Assembly (NCBI GenBank): GCA_029778715.1
Contig: JAKOPT010000093.1
Span: 1 to 55,926, forward strand
DNA: 55,926 nt
Direction of reading: 5' to 3'
DNA from: Actinomycetes bacterium
GTDB taxonomy: Bacteria > Actinomycetota > Actinomycetes > Actinomycetales > Dermatophilaceae
Shown: positions 19,217 to 29,340 of the stretch, in pieces
How the letters are laid out: each line of letters opens with the position of its first letter
How positions within the stretch are numbered: position 1 is the first letter of the stretch
Position numbers and translations under genes: made by a program
The notes under the pieces: model-generated
Database searches by the model: none
Told to the model about the DNA's origin: nothing
What the model saw: only the letters and a program-made list of their open reading frames with translations

Positions 19217-19528
19217 ATGGCCTTGACCGCCCACTCTGTCACGCAGATCGACACGAAGGCGTCCTCATGGGGTTGGCAACTGCGCGGCGCCTGCCGTCAT
19301 GTCAGCCCGGAAACGTTCTTCCACCCCGATGGTGAGCGCGGCACCGTGCGGCGCACCCGTGACGAGCGTGCCAAGGCCGTCTGCAGCGAATGCCCCGTCC
19401 TGCGTCAGTGTCGCGATCATGTCCTCACCGTGCGCGAACCGTTCGGTGTCTGGGGTGGGATGACCGAGGTCGAGCGGGCCGCTCACTACCTCGCCTCACC
19501 TCCGCTCAATCCGGGCGTCGCCGTCTAG
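19217..19528 (+). CDS. whiB: WhiB-family [4Fe-4S] transcription factor
   Basis: 103 residues. Four cluster-binding cysteines are visible: one in 'LRGACRHVSPETFF' and three in 'CSECPVLRQC'. 'PFGVWGGMTEVERAAH' is the Wbl G[VI]WGG turn followed by the basic/acidic tail. Wbl proteins bind sigma-factor region 4 and respond to O2, NO or redox state; which paralogue this is cannot be decided by eye. A perfect AGGAGG lies five bases before the ATG. The 269-nt gap to guaB holds both divergent promoters; I see no clear operator there. Confidence 0.95.
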   Translation: MALTAHSVTQIDTKASSWGWQLRGACRHVSPETFFHPDGERGTVRRTRDERAKAVCSECPVLRQCRDHVLTVREPFGVWGGMTEVERAAHYLASPPLNPGVAV

Positions 19529-19590
19529 GGGGCTTGGTTCGGGTGCTCAGTTGGCGCGCCCCGGGGGGCTTGTCAGACGGCTTTGGCAAG

Positions 19591-19812
19591 ATGGCGGCCA
19601 TGGACGTGGAGATCGGCGACGACATGATCCGGTTGGGGCAAGTCCTCAAACTGGCCGGCGTCGTCGAGGACGGCGCCGCTGCCCGTGCGGTCATCGAGGC
19701 GGGTCGAGTGCGGGTTGATGGTGTCGTCGAGACTCGACGTGGTCGCCAGATCCACCCCGGCGACGTCATTACGTATGCCGCGCACCGCCTCCGCGTCGTC
19801 CGCTCCGCCTGA
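19591..19812 (+). CDS. S4-domain RNA-binding protein (YbcJ-like)
   Basis: 73 residues from the ATG at 19591 (or 70 from 19600). It consists almost wholly of one S4 domain: 'DDMIRLGQVLKLAGVVEDGA', 'ARAVIEAGRVRVDGVVETRR' and 'GRQIHPGDVITYAAHRLRVV'. Stand-alone S4 proteins bind structured RNA, often ribosomal. Its last 21 nt (around 19791-19812) are repeated twice in the non-coding stretch that follows, so the gene end has been caught up in a local tandem duplication. Confidence 0.85.
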   Translation: MAAMDVEIGDDMIRLGQVLKLAGVVEDGAAARAVIEAGRVRVDGVVETRRGRQIHPGDVITYAAHRLRVVRSA

Positions 19813-19826
19813 CCCTCGCACCCGAC

Positions 19827-20073
19827 CCCGCGTCGTCCGCTCCGCCTGCCCCCCCCGCGCCGGCACCTGGCCCCCTCGCCAACCGACGTCGGGTCTCCAC
19901 CCGTCAACAATCGACCAATAGGTGGATTGTTGACATGATCCACCCCAGCGAAGTGCCAACGCGCCGCCCGCGTCGTCCGCTCCGCCTGACCACCCGCGCC
20001 CGCACCCGGCCCCCGCACCAACCGACGTCGGGTCTCCACCCGTCAACAATCGACCAATAGGTGGATTGTTGAC
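19827..20073. repeat. Tandem duplication carrying two copies of hairpin family A
   Basis: Two units of about 110 nt begin with CGCGTCGTCCGCTCCGCCTG, pass through CCAACCGACGTCGGGTCTCC and end with a family A hairpin (19903-19934 and 20042-20073). The starting sequence is the same as the 3' end of the S4 gene. The family A hairpins here are in reverse orientation relative to those at 6963. Confidence 0.85.
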
Positions 20074-20100
20074 GGGGTCCACGCCACTCGAAAGGCCCGC

Positions 20101-20646
20101 ATGCGCCGCATCACCGCCCACCTTTTCCACTCCCTCGACGGCATCGTCTCCTCCCCCCACGTCTGGCAGTTCGACGCCTTCGACAGCGGCTGCGGCGAAG
20201 CGATGGGTGCGGCGCTGGCCACGACCGACGCGATGATCCTGGGGCGGACGGCATACGAAGAGTGGGCGGACTACTGGCCCACGCATGGCGACGCCGACCC
20301 GTTCGGGGCGTTTGTCAACCCGCTGCGCAAGTACGTCGCCTCCCGCACCCTCACCGAGCCCCTCGCGTGGCACAACTCGACTCTGCTGCAGGGCGAACTC
20401 ACCGACGCGGTCCGCGCGCTGCGCGACACCGACGGGGGTGACATCACGGTCGTGGGCATTTCGGTGATCCGGCAGTTGTTCCTCGCCGGCCTCATCGACG
20501 CACTCACGTTGACGACCCACCCGGTGGTCGCCGGCTCGGGGACTCGCCTGTGGGAGGCCGCCGACGAGCCGCTGCGCCTGACCCTCCTCGACTCGCGCAT
20601 CACCGAGAAGGGCAACGCGGTCCTCACCTACGGGCCGCGCCGATGA
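20101..20646 (+). CDS. Dihydrofolate reductase / RibD C-terminal-like protein
   Basis: 181 residues. The N-terminus 'MRRITAHLFHSLDGIVSSP' is the RibD_C/DHFR-like first strand and loop. 'TTDAMILGRTAYEEWADYWP' and 'GGDITVVGISVIRQLFLAGLIDAL' are the NADPH-binding segments of the fold, and 'LTTHPVVAGSGTRLW' closes it. Members reduce pteridine or pyrimidine-like compounds or have unknown substrates; no riboflavin genes are nearby. It is translationally coupled to the DinB-like gene by an ATGA overlap, suggesting joint action. Confidence 0.88.
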   Translation: MRRITAHLFHSLDGIVSSPHVWQFDAFDSGCGEAMGAALATTDAMILGRTAYEEWADYWPTHGDADPFGAFVNPLRKYVASRTLTEPLAWHNSTLLQGELTDAVRALRDTDGGDITVVGISVIRQLFLAGLIDALTLTTHPVVAGSGTRLWEAADEPLRLTLLDSRITEKGNAVLTYGPRR

Positions 20647-21242
20647 CCGCCGCCGCTGCCGCGGACACGTCGGCCAAGGACACCCTGGTCCGCTATCTCG
20701 ACCTGGCCCGCGACGCCGCCCTCTGGAAACTCGACGGTCTCGCCGAATACGACCTGCGCCGCCCCCTCACCCCGACCGGCACCAACCTCCTCGGCGTCCT
20801 CAAGCACCTGGCCATCGTCGAGGCCGGCTACTTCGGACTCGCCTTCGAGCGCCCCTTCCCCGAGGCCCTGCCCGGCTATGCCGACGACGATCCCGTCAAT
20901 GCCGACATGTATGCCGCGGCCGACGAGTCCGCCGCCGACATCCGGGCCCTGTGGGAGCGGGTGCGGGCCCACTCCGACGCGACCATCGCCGCCCTCGACC
21001 TCGACGCGCAGGGGCACGTCCCCTGGTGGCCCGCCGAGCGCAACCCGGTCACTCTCCACACCATCCTCGTGCACGAGATCGCCGAGTGGCAACGCCACCT
21101 CGGTCAGTTCGACATCCTCCGCGAAACCCTCGACGGCTCAGTGGGTTACCGCCCGAACGCGGCCAACCTGCCCAGCAGCGACGACATCGACTGGGCGGCA
21201 TACGTCGCCATGCTGCAGGAGATTGCCGAGACCCGCCGCTGA
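20643..21242 (+). CDS. DinB-family (DUF664-like) protein
   Basis: 199 residues from the ATG that overlaps the previous stop. A four-helix bundle of the DinB/mycothiol-dependent type: 'DTLVRYLDLARDAALWKLDGL', 'NLLGVLKHLAIVEAGYFG' with the first metal-ligand His, and 'VTLHTILVHEIAEWQRHLGQF' with the two further His ligands. Some actinobacterial relatives are mycothiol S-transferases; others have no known activity. It shares an operon with the RibD-like reductase. Confidence 0.88.
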   Translation: MTAAAAADTSAKDTLVRYLDLARDAALWKLDGLAEYDLRRPLTPTGTNLLGVLKHLAIVEAGYFGLAFERPFPEALPGYADDDPVNADMYAAADESAADIRALWERVRAHSDATIAALDLDAQGHVPWWPAERNPVTLHTILVHEIAEWQRHLGQFDILRETLDGSVGYRPNAANLPSSDDIDWAAYVAMLQEIAETRR

Positions 21243-21335
21243 GGCGCTACAGGGAATCGCCTCGCTGGGCGGCGAGGCCAGCCGGGCGTTGGGCGCCGAG
21301 GCGGCCGAACCGCGCTGAGTTGAGGCGGCCCGGCC

Positions 21336-21611
21336 TCACTGGTGCCAGCGTGCCCAGGCCGCCTGCTTGGTCGTGCCCGAAACGGCCGCAACCTGCGACC
21401 ACGACGACCCGGCCGCGAGCGTGCGCGCCGATGTGGCCAGCGCGAGCCCGACCTCCTCACTGAGCGCCAGCAGCGCATGAAAGGCCGCCGGATCGGGGCA
21501 AGCCGCGAGGGCGTCGATCGCTTCCCGGGCCCGGGCGCGCAGCGCGTCGACATCGCCCGCGCCCGCCCCCGAGGACAGCGACGGCGACGGCGTGTCAGAG
21601 GGTTCAGGCAT
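21336..21611 (-). CDS. Small HTH-like protein of unknown function
   Basis: 91 residues. The N-terminal half is acidic and low in complexity. The C-terminal 'AAGSSWSQVAAVSGTTKQAAWARW' has the look of a helix-turn-helix ('W..VA...G.tkQaaw.R') common in small actinobacterial proteins. It overlaps the 3' end of the upstream Ntn-type gene by 8 nt, so the two are coupled. Function unknown. Confidence 0.6.
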   Translation of the reverse strand: MPEPSDTPSPSLSSGAGAGDVDALRARAREAIDALAACPDPAAFHALLALSEEVGLALATSARTLAAGSSWSQVAAVSGTTKQAAWARWHQ

Positions 21612-23055
21612 CCGGCAACTCCACGGTGATCTGCTCGTCGGGATCGGTCAGGCCCCGCCGCCACGAGCGACCGGGCCAGTGATAGACGACGCTACCCTCC
21701 CCGGGCAGGTACTCCGCGGTGTACAGGGTCCCGAACCCGCGCGTGTAGGCCGTAGCCCGCACCGGCGGCTCGAGCATCGCCCCGACGATGGCGGAGCGCT
21801 TGCCGTCCCCCGTCGCCGCGCCCTTGTCGGCGAGCACCCCGAGCAGGCGCTGCTGGCGCGGCATACTCGCCACCGCCGCTGCCGGGCCCGCGAACTCGAC
21901 CTCAGTCAGCCGGTGATTGGTGGCCACCGGCAGCGCCGAGACCACCGGGGCCTCCCCCGGCGCGACGAAGACGGTCGCGTGGGCACCCGAGGCGTCGACG
22001 AGGGTGAGGTTGTAGGCCTGGGCCACGGGGATGGTCGCCAGCGCCTCGACCGCCTCCGCGACGGTCGCGCACGTCTCCAGCAGCGCGCGCACGACGACCG
22101 GGATGGCGAACCCCGGCCCGTCGCCCGGCCGACCACCCCAAGTGAGCGAGACCGCGAGCCCGTCGCCGTTGACGCCGTCGAGCAACCCCCAGAGCAGGTC
22201 ACTCGTGCCGAGGACGTCGCGCGCGGCATACCGGGTCGAGGCCACGACCCCCTCGAACAGGTGCGGGTCGTAGTCGTAGTTGCGCACCAGCGCCGGCGCA
22301 CCCTCGGTGAGCGCGACCTGGGAGCAGCCGGTGGCGTAGGCCGGGACGCACCAGCCGCTGAGCAGCCGCGCCGCCAGATCCCGGTCGACGCCATCGACCT
22401 TCGCCGCCTCCGCGACGAGCCGTTCCCACGTGGGGACGAGAGCGGGCAGATGGGTCCGCAGCGCCGTCTCGCACTCGGCGAGACTCGGGCGGGCGCCCTC
22501 GCCTTCGCGCAGATACCAGGCTCGGTATGCCGCCCAGGTCGCCTCGAGCAGTTGCCGCCAGCGCCGCCCCGGTCGGGGCTCTCGGTAGGAGTGCATCGTG
22601 AGGGTGCGTGTGCGGGGGGCGCGGTGGCTGGGTACGGGCGAGGGCGCACGGTGGCCGCGGCGGCTGGGGTCCGGCGCGTGTGGCGCGCGGTGGGTCACGT
22701 CCAGCGCGTGTGGCGCGCGGTGGGTCACGTCCGGCGCGTGTGGCGCGCGGTGGGTGACGTCCGGCCAGCGCGGAGCCGGCCGGTGGGTGGTCAGGGTGGT
22801 CGACCGCGGCGACCCTGCGGTCAGGGCCTCCAGGTGGGGCGGGCAGGTCGCGAGCCCGGCGAAGGAGAGCCCGTAGGCGACCCAGTCCTGCCAGGGCACC
22901 GGGTTTTGGCGCAGCGTGTCACCGCCCTCGGGTTCGGTCGTGACCGGAGCCGGGGCGACCGCCGCGCTGATCGCGGGGCCGGTGGCTGCCGGAGCGGCGG
23001 CGTCGTCACGGTGGGCTCGCATGGTCGCGTCGAGGTCGAGCGTCAAGGTTTCCAT
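21604..23055 (-). CDS. C45-type Ntn hydrolase / acyltransferase-like protein with long N-terminal extension
   Basis: 483 residues if read from 23055. The last 330 or so residues (from a Met at 22596) look like a peptidase C45/acyl-CoA:6-APA acyltransferase-like domain. A helical pro-region is followed by 'YATGCSQVAL', whose Cys is the likely nucleophile exposed by self-cleavage, then 'ALVRNYDYDP', then 'GDGLAVSLTWGG' and 'TNHRLTEVEF'. The first 150 residues contain a 10-residue repeat (RAPHAPDVTH) in three copies and no recognisable fold, so the enzyme may start at 22596. However, a plausible promoter and two operator palindromes sit exactly in front of the 23055 ATG, which supports a real gene start there. 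No signal peptide is visible. The substrate is unknown. Confidence 0.7.
   Translation of the reverse strand: METLTLDLDATMRAHRDDAAAPAATGPAISAAVAPAPVTTEPEGGDTLRQNPVPWQDWVAYGLSFAGLATCPPHLEALTAGSPRSTTLTTHRPAPRWPDVTHRAPHAPDVTHRAPHALDVTHRAPHAPDPSRRGHRAPSPVPSHRAPRTRTLTMHSYREPRPGRRWRQLLEATWAAYRAWYLREGEGARPSLAECETALRTHLPALVPTWERLVAEAAKVDGVDRDLAARLLSGWCVPAYATGCSQVALTEGAPALVRNYDYDPHLFEGVVASTRYAARDVLGTSDLLWGLLDGVNGDGLAVSLTWGGRPGDGPGFAIPVVVRALLETCATVAEAVEALATIPVAQAYNLTLVDASGAHATVFVAPGEAPVVSALPVATNHRLTEVEFAGPAAAVASMPRQQRLLGVLADKGAATGDGKRSAIVGAMLEPPVRATAYTRGFGTLYTAEYLPGEGSVVYHWPGRSWRRGLTDPDEQITVELPDA
22671..22764. repeat. 30-bp tandem repeat, three copies
   Basis: GGCGCGTGTGGCGCGCGGTG followed by a variable 10 nt repeats three times in frame, encoding RAPHAPDVTH on the minus strand. 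It lies in the low-complexity N-terminal extension of the Ntn-type protein. Confidence 0.8.
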
Positions 23056-23057
23056 GA

Positions 23058-23105
23058 CGTCAATGCTAGTTTGACGCCACGTCGCCCGTCAAGCATACTT
23101 TGACG
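23058..23105 (-). promoter_or_regulatory. Two 19-bp operator-like palindromes with an overlapping promoter
   Basis: Read on the minus strand, CGTCAAAGTATGCTTGACG (23105-23087) and CGTCAAACTAGCATTGACG (23076-23058) share the form CGTCAAA-n6-TTGACG. Their centres are 29 nt apart, about three helical turns. A TTGACG -35 in the first site and TAGCAT -10 in the second are spaced 18 nt apart, placing transcription start at or just before the ATG at 23055, so the message would be leaderless. This is a probable repressor-controlled promoter; the regulator is not identified. Confidence 0.6.
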
Positions 23106-23114
23106 AACCCCCCA

Positions 23115-23278
23115 ACTCGAGGGAGCGAGACTTGCCGTTCAGGCACGAACCCCACGGCGAGTCTCACTCCTTCGATGCGGCTCGGCGGTCACGGCCACCA
23201 TCGACGCGACCCGCGACTCGAGGGAGCGGGGCTTGCCATTCGCGAACCGACCCAACGGCACGTCGCGCTCCTTCGATG
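23115..23278. repeat. Two copies of hairpin family D
   Basis: Copies at 23115-23177 and 23216-23278 both begin ACTCGAGGGAGCG and end CTCCTTCGATG. Within each, a 17-nt arm (GGAGCGAGACTTGCCGT in copy 1) pairs with two or three mismatches around a 15-nt loop. The 365-nt gap 23056-23420 holds these, the operators above and nothing I can call a gene. Confidence 0.7.
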
Positions 23279-23420
23279 TACCTTGTCAAGTTGCACTGAA
23301 TCTTGTAGGAACGGTGGTCGATTCGTAAGTCAGTCGACGTGATGTATCCCGGGCGTGCCCATGTTGTCACGTTGTGTGTCCGGGGTGTCGGACCTGTGGT
23401 TAACGGACTAGGTTCGGGGC

Positions 23421-25697
23421 ATGCCGGAGCCCGTGACGCTGGCGGCCTTGGGGGTCGCGATCGGCAAGTTGTTGCTGCGCTGGGGCGACCTGAACGACAC
23501 CGCCGACGCCCTGGAAGATGTTCGTGCCGGGTTCGGCGCGTTGCGGGCGCTAGCCAGGAAGAAGGCGGAATACCCGGTCACCGCTGCGGTCAGCGGTTTG
23601 CTCGAGCAGCGCCTGGCCGGGGTCCGTGACCCCGGCCGACGCCAGGAGATGTCGATCGCGGTCTCCAACGTCGCTGATCTGTTCGCCCGCCTATCCGATG
23701 ACGACATCCGCGCCGCGGCACAACACCCCGAGGGGTTCTCCAACTACCTTGCCCACGGCCCAGCACGCATCCTGCTGGGCCACACCGAAGAGGCTCTCAC
23801 GCCTTTCACCGCCGAGCTGATCACCGCCAGTGCTGACGTCTTCGCGGAACTCGCTCCACGGTCCGGCCGCTTCGCCCCCACCGCTCTGGTACGGCTGCTC
23901 AACCAGGTCGACACAGCCCTGATAGGCGTGGACGACCTGCGCCAGCAGATCACCGCAGCACGTGACGAATTGTTGGCCGCGTGGCACCGAGTTGCTGAAC
24001 AAGTGGAGGCGCTCCACCCCAAGGTCGACGAGATTCTGCGCCTGCTTCAGCAACCGGAGTACGCAGTCCAGGCCTCCCGCAGGGCAACGCTCACCGGGTA
24101 TGCCGTCGGCGACCCGATCACCAAATGCGACCCGGTAACGCTCGGGGTGCATGCCTCGATCACCGTACACGAGGAGACCACCCTCACCCCGTACCTTGCC
24201 CGCGCCCACGACCAGCGCCTGCGCCAAGTACTCGGGAACGCCGCGGCCTCGGACCGGCCCACCCTGGCGCTGGTGGTTGGGACGTCATGTTCGGGCAAGA
24301 CCCGCACCCTCTACGAAGCCGTCACCGCGGTCTTGCCCGCCTGGCCCGTGATCGCACCACGCAGCGACGCCAGACTCGCCAGAGCCCTCATCGACGGCAT
24401 ACCCGCCCGCACCGTCATCTGGCTCGACGAACTCCAGGATCGGCTACCGGCCACCCGTTCCGGGATGGACGCGGCCAAGGCCATCACCGAACTCCTCGAC
24501 GCCGCGCTCGGGCCCATCGTCGTCGCTGGCACCCTCTGGCCCACCAACTACGCCACCATGCGAGCCAGACCCGACCCCGCCGCGGCCGCCGTTGGCGCCG
24601 GTGCCATTCCTACTCTGCTCGCCCGGGGCACCGTCATCACCGTCCCTGACACCTTCACCGACACCGACCTCGACCAGGCAGCGGTCGGCGACCCTCGCCT
24701 GCGCAAGGCGATAGACGCTGCCACCCGAACTGAGCACCCCGACGGCCGCAAGGTCACCCAAGTCCTTGCCGGCGGCACCCCACTCGTTCACCGGCTCTAC
24801 CCAAGCACTGGTGCGCGCCCTGCGGACGAGTTCAGCCCAGCAGCCAAAGCCGTCTTGCACGCCGCGGGCGACTTGCGCAGAGTCGGTATGCCCAACCCGC
24901 TTCCTCGCTGGGCCATTGAAGGTGCCGCAACTGCCTACCTGGAGAAGCCAGACCATCGCCCCGCACAGCACTGGCTGCCCGGCGCCTTCGACGAGATTCT
25001 CCAGGCAGCCCGGCTCGACGACTCTCTCACCGGCGCCCACACCCTCGACATCCACGAACGTGGCGTTCCCGCACTCACGCCGCACTGGACCGTTCCCACC
25101 GCGGGTGAGCCTCCCCAGGAGTCATACCACTTTCACGACTACCTCTACCAGGATCACCTTGCGCGGCACCGCCGCACCCCCACCCGGAAACTACTCTGGG
25201 ACACTCTGACGTCCAGAGACCACCCTGTTGCCGTTGCAGTCAAGTTGGCAACTGCGGCGAGTGGGCGAGGCATGCTGTCGGCCGCGATTGCTCTCCTTCG
25301 AGAGCATGCGTTCGGCATTGATTGGATGGCGTCTTGCATGTATGCGGATTGCCTACTCGAGCGCCGAACCGCAGGAGACGTGGCAGAGCTTTGGTGGGTT
25401 GTCCAGGCATCCCCTGACGCCTTCAACTGGCTTCCCATGATGCTGCATGATCGAGGAGAGCATGACCTCCTTCGCGAGTTGTTTGGGGTCGAGGAGGGGG
25501 GCCCTGATCAGGCGTCCGCCTCGCCTTGTTCTCCGGCGCTTCCGTTGCGTGATGCACGTGGCGGTCTCGCCAAGTTGCGCGAGCGCACGCTTGCAGGTTC
25601 TGGTGGGTTGCTCCTCCTTGCGCAATACCGTGCACGGGCAGCGGGACGGATCGTCCTGGAGCTTGACTGTGAAGCCAACCCGGTCTTTGCGACCTGA
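23421..25697 (+). CDS. STAND-like P-loop NTPase with helical N-terminal domain
   Basis: 758 residues. Residues 1-235 are helical, beginning with a hydrophobic stretch 'VTLAALGVAIGKLLLRWGDL' and containing several Leu/Ala-rich amphipathic helices. The NTPase core has Walker A 'GTSCSGKTRT' at about 287-294 and Walker B 'TVIWLDELQD' at about 331-339, then 'GPIVVAGTLWPTNY', a sensor-like strand. The C-terminal 200 residues are helical, TPR-like ('LSAAIALLREHAFGIDWMA'), and end in Gly/Ala/Ser-rich sequence that looks truncated. This order (N-terminal effector-like helices, switch NTPase, repeat sensor) fits signal-transduction ATPases, many of which are defence proteins; I do not recognise a named system. 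Its last 300 nt have lower GC than the rest. Confidence 0.7.
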   Translation: MPEPVTLAALGVAIGKLLLRWGDLNDTADALEDVRAGFGALRALARKKAEYPVTAAVSGLLEQRLAGVRDPGRRQEMSIAVSNVADLFARLSDDDIRAAAQHPEGFSNYLAHGPARILLGHTEEALTPFTAELITASADVFAELAPRSGRFAPTALVRLLNQVDTALIGVDDLRQQITAARDELLAAWHRVAEQVEALHPKVDEILRLLQQPEYAVQASRRATLTGYAVGDPITKCDPVTLGVHASITVHEETTLTPYLARAHDQRLRQVLGNAAASDRPTLALVVGTSCSGKTRTLYEAVTAVLPAWPVIAPRSDARLARALIDGIPARTVIWLDELQDRLPATRSGMDAAKAITELLDAALGPIVVAGTLWPTNYATMRARPDPAAAAVGAGAIPTLLARGTVITVPDTFTDTDLDQAAVGDPRLRKAIDAATRTEHPDGRKVTQVLAGGTPLVHRLYPSTGARPADEFSPAAKAVLHAAGDLRRVGMPNPLPRWAIEGAATAYLEKPDHRPAQHWLPGAFDEILQAARLDDSLTGAHTLDIHERGVPALTPHWTVPTAGEPPQESYHFHDYLYQDHLARHRRTPTRKLLWDTLTSRDHPVAVAVKLATAASGRGMLSAAIALLREHAFGIDWMASCMYADCLLERRTAGDVAELWWVVQASPDAFNWLPMMLHDRGEHDLLRELFGVEEGGPDQASASPCSPALPLRDARGGLAKLRERTLAGSGGLLLLAQYRARAAGRIVLELDCEANPVFAT

Positions 25698-25901
25698 ACG
25701 AGAATCAACTCCACATTCTGCGGACACCCGCGCGCTCGCGGGGCATAGCCTGCCGAACCAGTCAGGTCGGCCGACTCTGCAAGTTGAATCTCACGGTTGC
25801 GCAACCCTGACTGCCCCTCGACAGACCCCGTCTTCCCGATCACGAGATCGTCACTGCTTGGCTCGACCATTGACCTACCACTGTCTTGGTACTCTCATGG
25901 T

Positions 25902-26135
25902 ATGCAAACCACCATTGACAGGGCCGGCCGGTTGGTCGTCCCCGCGGCGGCCCGGGAGCAGGTGGGGTTGACCGCCGGCCCCGTCGACATCGCGGTCGTC
26001 GGCGCCACCCTGGTCATTTCGCCGATCGCCTCCGACGGCCTCGTCGACAGCGACGGGCTGTTGCTTCTTCCTCCGGGCGAGAAACCCCTCACCGTCGACG
26101 AGGTGCGGGCGCTGCGCGATGCCGACCAACGCTGA
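25902..26135 (+). CDS. AbrB/SpoVT-type antitoxin
   Basis: 77 residues. 'MQTTIDRAGRLVVPAAAREQVGL' is the swapped-hairpin AbrB DNA-binding fold, and the acidic tail ends 'KPLTVDEVRALRDADQR', the toxin-binding arm. The start at 25902 is chosen because the fold begins immediately; there is no ribosome-binding site, so it may be leaderless. A weak TTGACC lies 32 nt upstream. The gene overlaps the next (PIN toxin) by 17 nt. Confidence 0.88.
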   Translation: MQTTIDRAGRLVVPAAAREQVGLTAGPVDIAVVGATLVISPIASDGLVDSDGLLLLPPGEKPLTVDEVRALRDADQR

Positions 26136-26544
26136 CCTGCTCCTGCTGGACACCAGTGCGGCGATCGCTTTGGTGTCGCCGACGCACGAGCGCCACCTGG
26201 AGGTCCGGCGCCGCGCCCTGGGCCATCAGTTGGGCTTGGCCGGGCACGCGGCATACGAGACCTTTTCGGTGCTCACCCGTCTGCCGCCGCCGCAACGCCT
26301 GAGCCCACGGGCGGCCGTGCGCCTCATTCGGCACAACTTCCCCGCCACGGTCGCCGGCCCGAGCAGCCCGCCCGTCGACTTGCTCGACACGCTGGCAGCC
26401 CACGGGCTCGCCGGCGGCACCGTCTACGACGCCCTGGTCGCTGCCGCGGCACGCGCCCACAATGCCCCGCTGCTCACCCTCGACACCCGGGCGCTCGGCA
26501 CCTATGCCGCCCTCGGCATCCGCTACGACACCCTCGCCCCGTAG
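26119..26544 (+). CDS. PIN-domain toxin
   Basis: 141 residues. PIN acidic residues are visible: 'LLLLDTSAAIALVSPTH' (first Asp), 'AAYETFSVLTRL' (Glu), 'GGTVYDALVAAAARAHN' (third Asp) and 'LLTLDTRALGTYAALG' (fourth). It pairs with the AbrB-type antitoxin upstream and should be an RNase. It is a second, unrelated VapBC-like module in this window. It converges on groEL, separated by a strong hairpin. Confidence 0.92.
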   Translation: MPTNADLLLLDTSAAIALVSPTHERHLEVRRRALGHQLGLAGHAAYETFSVLTRLPPPQRLSPRAAVRLIRHNFPATVAGPSSPPVDLLDTLAAHGLAGGTVYDALVAAAARAHNAPLLTLDTRALGTYAALGIRYDTLAP

Positions 26545-26642
26545 TTCGATCGACCCCCACCACCCTGGGAGCTGCCCCAGGGTCATCCTCGAATGCGCCC
26601 CCACGTGGCCGCCTGCCCCACACCCCGGAGAGGCCCCTCGGA

Positions 26643-26690
26643 CACGTATGCCGGGTGCTCCCCTTGTGAGGGGAGCACCCGGCATACGTG
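26643..26690. terminator. 21-bp perfect hairpin
   Basis: Arms CACGTATGCCGGGTGCTCCCC and complement flank a 6-nt loop. Each arm carries a GTATGCCG octamer in mirrored orientation. It lies between the convergent PIN toxin and groEL genes and probably ends transcription of the toxin gene. Confidence 0.8.
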
Positions 26691-26733
26691 GTCGCGCGGT
26701 GTGCTCACTGCGGCACTGGCCGAGGCATGTCCG

Positions 26734-26879
26734 TCAACAATCCCCCTATTGGTCGATTGTTGACACCGGCGCCGCCGCGGGTGATCCGATCAGGTTGATC
26801 GCCCGTTCACAATCCCCCTATTGGTCGATTGCGAACGGGTCTGGTTGATCGTTACGCACCTATTGGTCGATTGTGAACG
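26734..26879. repeat. Three tandem copies of hairpin family A
   Basis: Copies are at 26734-26765, 26806-26837 and about 26852-26879 (the last lacks part of its left arm). They fill the 357-nt gap 26545-26901 downstream of groEL, together with the hairpin at 26643; no gene is visible. Compensatory arm changes (GTCAACAATC versus GTTCACAATC with GATTGCGAAC) argue that pairing is maintained. Confidence 0.85.
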
Positions 26880-26901
26880 GGTCTTGAGGAACCTGCGGGG
26901 G

Positions 26902-28662
<1,761 letters not shown>

Positions 28663-28685
28663 TCACGGCATACGGGGAAACGACG

Positions 28686-28982
28686 TCAGCCGACGATGGC
28701 GAGCACGTCGCGGGCGGAGAGGATGAGGTACTCCTCGCCACCGTGCTTGATCTCGGTGCCGCCGTACTTGCTGTAGATCACGCGGTCGCCGACCTTGACG
28801 TCCAGCGGGATGCGCTCGTCGCCGTCTTCGTTCCAGCGACCCGGGCCGACCGCGAGGACCTCGCCCTCCTGGGGCTTCTCCTTCGCGGTGTCCGGGATGA
28901 CCAGGCCAGACGCGGTGGTCTGCTCGGCCTCGAGGGACTTGACGATGATGCGGTCCTCGAGCGGCTTGATGGAAACCGACAT
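28686..28982 (-). CDS. groES: Co-chaperonin GroES
   Basis: 98 residues from the ATG at 28982, with GGGGAGGAG upstream. '[20 protein letters not shown]' begins the roof, '[19 protein letters not shown]' is the mobile loop that contacts GroEL, and '[25 protein letters not shown]' is the beta-barrel signature. First gene of groES-groEL. Confidence 0.98.
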   Translation of the reverse strand: MSVSIKPLEDRIIVKSLEAEQTTASGLVIPDTAKEKPQEGEVLAVGPGRWNEDGDERIPLDVKVGDRVIYSKYGGTEIKHGGEEYLILSARDVLAIVG

Positions 28983-29095
28983 GGGTTTCTGCTCCTCCCC
29001 TGTGGGAAGTCGTTGGGACTGAGTAGGTGGTCGCGCACGGGCTCCGCCGTCGCCGTCGCGGGGGTCGAGCAGCCTTGCCGTGGTGCGCTTTCGGG

Positions 29096-29171
29096 CTGGC
29101 ACTCACGGGTGGCGAGTGCCAATGCCCCTAATCTAGGCGCGGGGTTAGCACTCGGTCAACTTGAGTGCCAG
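29096..29171 (-). promoter_or_regulatory. groESL promoter with two CIRCE (HrcA) operators
   Basis: CIRCE copies: CTGGCACTC-9-GAGTGCCAA at 29096-29122 and TTAGCACTC-9-GAGTGCCAG at 29145-29171, both matching TTAGCACTC-N9-GAGTGCTAA. On the minus strand a TTGACC -35 and TAGATT -10 with 18-nt spacing lie across and between them, so HrcA binding at either site would block the promoter. Heat relieves HrcA repression in this system. Confidence 0.92.
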
Positions 29172-29232
29172 CCTCGCCGGCGGCCTTCCGTATGCCGCAC
29201 GGCGGGCTTCGGTATGCCGGCCGGCCCAGGGT

Positions 29233-29340
29233 GTCGAGCCCGCGCCGCTCATCGAGCCCGCGCCGCCCATCGAGCCCGCGCCGCCCATCGAGCCCGCGCC
29301 GCACATCGAGCCCGCGCCGCACATCGAGCCCGCGCCGCCT
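29233..29340. repeat. 18-bp tandem repeat, six copies
   Basis: Six units of ATCGAGCCCGCGCCGCNC (first unit starts G) run up to the hairpin at 29341. They are non-coding, between groES and a methyltransferase gene, and the unit begins with ATCGAG like the hairpin arm that follows. Confidence 0.85.
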
